Source: Tieghemiomyces parasiticus
Taxonomy: Eukaryota > Kickxellomycota > Dimargaritomycetes > Dimargaritales > Dimargaritaceae
Direction of reading: 5' to 3'
Assembly: GCA_027575765.1 (NCBI GenBank)
Contig: JANBPT010000773.1
Location: forward strand, 1-23,571
Length of the DNA stretch: 23,571 nt
Part shown: one piece after another, positions 11,360 to 19,100 of the stretch
How positions within the stretch are numbered: position 1 is the stretch's first letter
Layout: each line of letters opens with the position of its first letter
Position numbers and translations under genes: made by a program
The notes under the pieces: generated by a model
What the model was told of the DNA's origin: nothing
Seen by the model: the letters and a program-made list of their open reading frames with translations, nothing else
The model's database searches: none

Positions 11360-12650
11360 TATCCACTATAGACATGGATGTAAGGGCTCGAACCCTGCTT
11401 GAGAAAATGGGTGGGGGCCATTGTTGGGCCTCGTTCTATACCCCTACTACGCTTCAAGGTGATACCTACTCGTGGTTTTGGATATTAGTAGAGTAATATA
11501 CTATGTGTGAGTTCGTAATTTTTAGGTGGACTCGTTTGCGCTTCGTACTTGTTCTCTGACTTTTCAAGTACACTAGGACATGCCGCGTCGTTTCACACAA
11601 TAAGTCAAGTGTGTGTATTTTTATACTGTCGATTGCGCCCGCATGAGGGAAGTGGTACTCTGGAACTTTGTGCGACAATGCCATACAGCAAGCCAACCCC
11701 ATTCTAGCGAATTGCCTCGGTCTGTATCCAAGTGTATTAGATCACTTTGAAGGCCCACCTGGGGCCTCGAGTTGGATTACGCATGCCGTCGAGCGTAGAG
11801 TACTGGTAATCAGTCCTTGAGTTTGTAAAGGTAACCGGTTGGATTTCCAGGACGACTTAATCACCTGTGTTCTGTGCCTGTTTCACAAGATATATCTATA
11901 TATTGAGCAACCCGCCAATCCTAAGAAAGTTTGCCTAAACTAGGCCGGGGTTGGCGAGTACACTTGATAAAACCAGGAAATTGTAGATTCACGCGATCAA
12001 TGGTCTCTTTTGCCTGTAGAAACGAAGACTCGTCACTCTTTGAACCGACTGGACCTCGGTGGGCTACCCGCATTGATATGCTCCCCTTAATTACTGCCGA
12101 GCTAGCGTCAGGTACTCCGGTGATGTGATCCATCGATCACACACTATTCATTCGAAACCAGGTCGAGCCTACGTAACATACTGTAGTACCACGTTACTAC
12201 TGTCCACACTCCACTTGGTCGTTATACTAACCCCATGGGCAGTGAATGGCCTCTGTACGCCCGTAACATTCCTGGCGTTTACTTATTTCTACTTTCGCCA
12301 GCACCCTCCCGTCAGACCTTGTACGTTCGTCGGCCCCAGAGGCACATCACCACGGTCACAGCACCGAGTAAGCTCGGCACGTGTGTACGACGGAAGCCAT
12401 ATAAGACAACAAATGGCCTTCGCCCACCGCTATTGCCGCCCCCTGGTAAACCATTGTATTATCCTCCAGCTTACTTCTGATGCCCTAATAACTACCGAGC
12501 AACGACTACTCCTTGTCGCCCGGGTTGGCCGGATCACTACGCTTTGTTCTCGACTGCAATTTGGAGTTGCACAGGCTGAAGCACTCGTCTATTGTGCTTG
12601 ACCGTAGTACGGTTGTCACCTAGTTTCGTCTCCAGCTACAGTTGCATATA

Positions 12651-13040
12651 ACGATTTTTAACATCACATTCCAATCTCGCATCGATTCGTCCGGCCCACT
12701 GGCTTTGATTTCATTGGCTGACCTGTCGTCGCGTCGGAGAAATCTCACGAACACAAAGTTCTTTGCCTCCAGTCATTCGATACCTCAGCTCTGGCCGCTT
12801 TAATTACGGGTTTTTCGCATCTCACTTGCAACACTTTCCTTCCCAAAGTCTAGTTTCTCTCTCCACCAATCGCGCTCGGTCATTTTTGCGAGGGCCTACA
12901 ACTCCGCTCTTCGCTGGCTATGCGCCTGGACCTCGTCACCTCGTCTGTTTTCTTCCCCCCGATTACTGCATCCGCCAGCCATTCGACATTTTTCTACAGT
13001 ATTTTCTCTTCTCCTCTGTTGACGCAGATACCCTGTTGTT
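12651..13040 (+). promoter_or_regulatory. Leader and probable promoter region of the giant gene
   Basis: An AT-rich GCATATAACG lies at 12643-12652, followed by about 390 bases that become strongly pyrimidine-rich (12830-13020). Only one ATG, at 12920, occurs between about 12660 and 13041, and it is out of frame with the gene. A TTGACGCAG string ends at 13027 after a pyrimidine tract and resembles a 3' splice site. I see no good GTRNGT donor upstream, so a leader intron is unsupported. Confidence 0.35.
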
Positions 13041-13138
13041 ATGAACACTCGTGGAAAGCGGGGTCGGTTGGCCAAGGCCAAGACGGATACCCCGCCACCG
13101 ACCTTTTATGCCAAACGGACTGGCCGCAAGGCCTCTGA
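12920..13138 (+). other. Upstream ORF overlapping the start of the giant gene
   Basis: The ATG at 12920 opens a 72-codon frame in the +1 register relative to the main gene (12920 mod 3 is 2; 13041 mod 3 is 0) and runs 98 bases past the main ATG. Both ATGs have G at position -3. If transcripts start upstream of 12920, scanning ribosomes would meet this frame first and it would lower translation of the main protein. If they start downstream, it is irrelevant. The peptide is Ser/Phe/Pro-rich without recognisable features, as expected from a pyrimidine-rich leader. Confidence 0.3.
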
Positions 13139-16100
13139 GGGTCGGGCTGGCCAATCGCTCACCCATGGTACTCCGGATGTGCTACAGCGCTTCCGCGCCG
13201 TCCGCCGGCCGTCACCAGGCCGGCTGTCATTCAATCCGTTTGTAGACACTCCCGAACGGTCTACCAATGGCCACAGTGATCCCTCTGTGGCCGTGTCTTC
13301 CTCACCGCTCTCGAGTTGGACGACCACCCGGCGCGAAGACTTGACCACTGCTCTCCCCTCGTCGCTGGCGCCGGCAGCCTCCCCAGAACAGGCCAAACCG
13401 TCTAGGCCCCGCGACCGACCTCGTAAAGACACGAAGGGAGCCCCTCCCCGGTCGAACCGACCATCTAACCGGCATTCCCTGCCCGCCGCACCGGCGTCCC
13501 ACCCGGAGCCAGCCCCCCTTATCCTCCAGACAACGCTGACCAACTACGACTTTACCACCCTCAAGAGCATGGCACTCAACGTTCTACACAGCATGTACAT
13601 CCTTCTCGCCAGTATATTCTTATCGCCTGAGGATGCTGGTGGGGATGCAGTCCAGGACCGCCTGGAGGCTCTGACCGACCATCCACTATGGGGCTCCATG
13701 ACCGAAAACTACCTGATGCTGTCCATGTTCGCCAACACCAAATTCCCGGAGGCCACCGGGTTCTTCATCGACCTGGGCGTCGCGACACCCGTACCCACCC
13801 GGACGCGGTTCCACGTCGCCCGGGCCACCGAGGCTGTGCACGCTGCCAACCTGGCCATCTTCATGCACAGTACTCTGTTTAGTTTCTTCGAAACCGTCCC
13901 CGACCAGGATGCTCCGCCGGGCACCCCCACTGTCCGCGTAACTCGTACCACCCTCAACAGCTTCGCGGCTCTGTGTCGGCAGTGCCTTGAAACACGGCAG
14001 TTTACCGCTGCGGGAAGCCGGGTCGTCCAGGCCGCCTTGGCCCGATTTGGACAGGGGGCGGAGGGCTTTCTGCAATACGTAGCGAGCCCGAACGCTCTGC
14101 CGATTGACCAACGAACCGCCGAGACATTGCTCATGACGAACGTGTGGATGTCTCTCTGGCGTATGTGCCATCTACCGCGTCGGCAGCTGGGCCTTGCTGT
14201 CATGGAGAATACGCAGACCCTCAACCGAAAGTTGCTCGAGGTGGCCGATTCCCTGCGCGAAGAGGAGTCGCTTTGGCAGTATACCACCGTCGACCTACTC
14301 CGCGCGTCGTTCGAGGATTTAACGTCCCGGCTTACCCTACGCCTGGAATCCAGCTCATCGGTTGCGATTCTGCAGATGGTGAGCTGGGCACCCTTGGCCA
14401 AGGACTATTTTGCCATCCTGCAATCCACCGTAGAAGCTGCGCTCGGTGACCTCCTGGAAACCGACGATGAGGCACCAGCGCCAACCATACCGACAGCAGC
14501 AACACTGTCCGTGACTGAAAACGAGACGGTGCCACCAGCCATAGGTGCCTCTGATTCAGACATGGATCCTACGGCAGCGCAGGTAGCCACTGCTCCGACT
14601 GCTGACCGTCAGTCGACTATCGAAATGCCGTCACACAATGGGTTGGCTTCCGAGGCGGTTACATCCACCGACCGGTCGGTCATTGCACCGCCAACCACCG
14701 TTAATTCTAGCTTGCCCAAGGCCACCCCTGACCTCCTGCCACCGACTGCTTACCCTTCGGCCCGAGCCACTGAAGCGGCCAGTTTGCACTTGGTAACCGC
14801 CAGGCGCACCACCTCAGCCTCTCTCGAGCGTTCCAGTCCCACGTCGACATCAACACGGACACGGTCCTCCTCCGTAGTCGAAGAACGACCGGCACCGCCA
14901 GCCATAGGGTCAGCGACAGCAGTGGCCCAGAAGATTTCTAGAGCCCCAATTCCGTATTCTACAAGGCGGCAGACGTCCTTGATACCCTCGGCCCCTGCTT
15001 TCAATACGCGGGCCCAGCATCGGCATTCCATGCCTGAGATCCAAAGCCTCTTGGCTAAATCGCTAGCCGCGGCCAAAGTGCTGTCGCCACGACAGCCACG
15101 CCAAAAATCGACTACTCAACCCTCGACCGTGGAAGTGCCGACGACCAAGCAACCTGTGGTTTATTCGAGTGCCCCTGATCTGACTCGTACAATGGCCACC
15201 ACGAGCGAGGACACCACTCCAGTTAAGGCTACGGCATCTCCTGCCCCTATCTCGACGGAGAGTACGCCTGAGCCGTCAGTGGAGACCTACTTAGCCGAAG
15301 AAACCCACCAAGCCACCCAGGTTCACTTGAAGCCATCCCCCGTCGAAGGTGGTAGGTCAGATACAGTGACATCGCCCACTGCACCTAACCCACCATCCGG
15401 CCCGCTAACCCCTGCCAGAGCACCCGTGTGCTCTGCTGTAGAAGAGCCGCTGTTGCATGCGCCGCCACCGACGTTTGCGAACGCCCATGTCGACGAACCA
15501 ACGGTCTCCACCGAACATGGCGAATCTGCCAACCAACTTCAACCTCCTTCGGAGACCGACATCATGGCAACTGATCCACTCGAAACCCCCTCATCGGTGC
15601 TGATGAATGATGCGCCCGCCATTGAGGCACCGGTCAAGCAGCCAGTACCCCTAGCGCACCCTGAACCTAGTGATGCTAGTTGTTCGTCAGTTCCACCCCA
15701 AGGTGCCACGGTAGAGCTGACGAATGGTTCCCCCGCGCCCAGGCCAATAGAAGCAATCGCCGCTGAGGGTACGCCCTCTGTGACCGCCAGTCCATCAGCC
15801 GCCGATCCAGCACACGCAGCTCCGACCCTTACGCCTGACATGACGACTGATGCCAGGCTGACCCAGTTCATTCAACGGTTTTCTGTCAGCGTGCGTCGGC
15901 AGCCAGCCGAGACTCGGCCGCTAGACGCCTTCTTCAAGCCGATTACAACGCGCCCCACCGTATCTCCCCGTGCTCCCGCCAAAGTTGCTTCTGCGGCGAC
16001 TGCTTCCCCCGCGTCAGTTCTAAGCGAAACGATCGTCATCAGTAGCGACGATGAGGCGGAGGACGCCCCGAATACGACCGAGATCGCCTCGTCAGCGCCG

Positions 16101-19100
16101 CCGCCGCCAACTCCGACGCCCACAGGGAGGTTGATGACTCTACATTCCCCCGGGAAGGCTGCCACGCCGAAATCTGGGCCTGCCGAGGTCCCTAGCACGG
16201 CCGAAAGGGAAGTATCCCAGTCCCCGGACCCTCGCGTGCTGACTCCATTTGCCGCCCAGCGGCCTGTGGTGCCTGAACCTGGTTCACCCAAGGCCGTTCC
16301 GTCAGTTGTCCCCAAATGGCCGATCATCCGCCCGACCCCGATTATCGATGAAAATTCACCTCACAACCTCATCGCTCCAGACCCACCGATCACCTCATCA
16401 GCGACTGGTGCCGAAACCGGTACCCTGGGTACCGACGTTTCCCCCGCTGAGGAGCCTGCAGTGGACTCGCGCCCTGCGCCTCCCCATTCTCCGACACGTT
16501 CGACATCTGTTGGTACCATGGAGCCAACCGACTCTGAGGCGATAGCCCAGGTGCCCTTACCCGCTACCGATTTTACCGTTGCCCTACCTGCGACAGTGGA
16601 GGAGGCCGTCCCCTCTATTCCAGCGGCCATACCACCGCCTTCTACTCTGGTTCCCAGCCGCCCCTCCGGGACAGCTAAGGAGGACGGCCCTCCCCTCGGT
16701 GAAACGCAGGCAACGACGCCGATCGCCCAGTTAGCCGTTGACCCCGAATCTACGTCATCGAATGCAGAAGGTGTTCCCCCCGCTGATTCAGGTACAGGGG
16801 CACCTGGCACACCGGTACCCGTCCCTGCTGATATCGTTGATGCCCCATCAGACCCAGAGTCCGTCCCTCCCCGTGTAGCCGCCCCGAATCAGGTCTCCGG
16901 TCAGGCTGTCGTGTCAATCCAAATTGTGACGGAGATTCCGGCCGACCCCTCCCAGGCTTGCTCTGTCATTTCCGCCGAGGTCAATTGTAGTCAGGCGGCT
17001 GAGGTTCCAACGGAGAGCGTCACAATTGGTCCGTCGGAGTCTACTGTCGAAAGTCAACCCGATGCCCCATCGTCGCTTTGCAACGACACCCATCTAAACC
17101 CAGGACCCGGTGCGATAATAGCTGGTATTATTACCCAGCCTGCCGAATCCCCACTGACGGAGGAGACCTCTCTTACAGGCGATGGTGTGCCGCCTGATGC
17201 CCCCAGGACTAGCGCTACCCCGTCAGATCCACCAGCTGTATCCCACAGAACGGCTCCCAGCTCACCTGTTGTGGTCGAACGTACCCAGGATGGCGCTCTA
17301 CTCCCTGACATGGCCACCCGGGAGTCCACCGAGCCGCTGGTATTGGTAACCACTGAGACCACAGGCGGTTCACCGCCTCGGAAGGAGGCAGTCAAAGCTG
17401 TGACAGTTGCCCAGGTCCAGCGCATCGAACCTCCCGCGACGGCTCTACTCGGGGAAAGTGCCCGCCCTGATGCTACCAACGAGACGGCTAGTCCAAAAGT
17501 ACCTCCGGCAAGTCCTCCCTTACCCGGTGCTATGGCGACCTCTGCTAGTGTCTCTCAAAGTCATAGCCCGTGCGCCATCGACACTGTCATTGTTACCACC
17601 TCGATCCCCAAACCTGCCACCCGACGACCAAGTCGCCGCAACATCGTATTCACTAACGCAGTGACGGGCAGCAGTTCCGACGAGAGCAGCTCTGGCGAGG
17701 AGAACGGTCCTCAAGCGAGCGATCCTGCACGAAGCGTGACCGTGATCCCGATCAATGTCCCCCTTCCGGCCCGGCTCTCCTCCGCTCCATTCCAAACTAT
17801 TCGGAGTTCCTCAAGCTCCAGCAGTGATAGTTCCGATAGTGAGACCGAGCCCTTATTAGCCAAGGCCGTCGTTAAGTCCACCGGTGATACCAGTGACGAC
17901 GAGATTGCCTCCGACGATGCAGCTTCGATTGACGAAGCAATGGGAACCAACGGATCTAAGGCGGGAACCGCAGATCCTGTCCCGGTAGGAACGGCTGTTG
18001 TGAAACCCACTCATACCCTCGCCACCTCCCCGCCCAGGCCCACTACGAAGCGATCCCGTTCCGCTGACGCTACGCATTTTGACCTAGCGCCGCCTGCCAA
18101 GCGGGCTATCATCAGCCCCACCGAGACCGCCGAAACAATCGGCCATCCGCTGGCGGGCCTCGTTTCCATGGCCCCGGCCGCCGCTCTGCCTTTCACCCCC
18201 GCTAATCTGGAGGGCAGGCCCTCACCCTTCAACTCGGCTATGGCGGCCCTCGACGTGGCTTTGCTGCGCGAGGCCCTAGAGGACTGGGACTGGGACACAC
18301 TCATCCTGGAGGTGCGGGAGGCTAAGCCTCTCGTCCCCATGACTAAGTACACCGCGGCGCTGCGAAAATACGCCACCCGTAAACATACTCTGGGTGAGGA
18401 GCGACCTGCTCCTTTGGATCCGGCCGTGTCCACCAACGAGGGGACCTATGCAAGGCTGAACGGCCGTGACCTTCCTGGAACCTCCCTTGCCCCGCCTGAG
18501 CCTTCGGCGAAGCCAGGGGCCCAGGCTACTTCTTCTAATGCCCCTAAACCTGTGCCTGTGGCACACCCAATGCGCACCCACCGCAAGCTGCCCGCCCGGC
18601 TGACGAGCCCGCCCCCACCTGCGGTGGCTCCGCCCATATCGGATGACTCCGGTGCCTCGGGACCTGCCACCCCCGCGGAGCCCATGTCGGCCTGCTCGAC
18701 CCGTTCAGGACAGCTCGAACCGGACGCCCAGATACCCGCTGTCCAACTCGCCAGGGCCAAGTTGCCGTCCAATCCTACGTCATCCGGCAGCGACAGTAAC
18801 GGCGCAGACCATGCACCTAGCCCTACCACAATGGGCGGCGATGCGTACTGGCATAATTCGGTCAAGGATGGTCCTGGCGCTGCCACCGAGAGCCTGTCAC
18901 CCAAGCGTAAATCCCCCGACCTCCAAGACAAGTCTGATTCGAGTCTGGTGATCGCTCCTGACCGCGGTGCTTGTAAGCGCGCTAAACTTACCAGCACCCT
19001 AGTCGAAAATCATCACCAACACGAGGTGCAACGTATCGAGCCGATCCTCAGCCGGGCTGGTTCACCACCACCGTTGGTTAACACAGAATCTAATATCGAG

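Larger units (their letters stand above)
9579..12650. other. Intergenic region between the APSES gene and the giant Myb-protein gene
   Basis: The first 220 bases after the APSES stop are pyrimidine-rich and then turn AT-rich (TATATATTAAA near 9812-9822), a plausible 3' UTR and polyadenylation zone without a perfect AATAAA. Two ATG-started frames follow (9886-10134, 82 aa; 10175-10468, 97 aa), with no recognisable domain and no codon bias like the main genes. The region also holds the inverted repeat at 10080-10104, the interrupted coding-like frame at 10850-11359 and a 158-codon GTG-started frame at 12125-12601 that I regard as chance. Confidence 0.55.

Noticed and set aside
11384..11396. B-box-like GGGTTCGAGCCC on the minus strand, suggesting a tRNA
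   Set aside because: The required A box, acceptor stem and T-stem pairing are not present at the right spacing on that strand, so no tRNA cloverleaf can be drawn.
12125..12601. 158-codon plus-strand frame with a hydrophobic N-terminal stretch that looks like membrane segments
   Set aside because: The start is GTG with no ATG nearby, the rest is random in texture, and codon use does not match the solid genes. One frame of this length is expected by chance.
13020..13027. Possible 3' splice site (GACGCAG after a pyrimidine tract) implying a leader intron in the giant gene
   Set aside because: No donor of GTRNGT type is visible in the preceding 400 bases, so the intron is not supported.
13709..14401. 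230-codon minus-strand frame inside the giant gene
   Set aside because: It is antisense to the helical N-terminal domain. Its Arg/Ser/Ala-rich composition is what the complement of GC-rich-third-position codons gives. The same explains the other minus-strand frames between 13100 and 20100.
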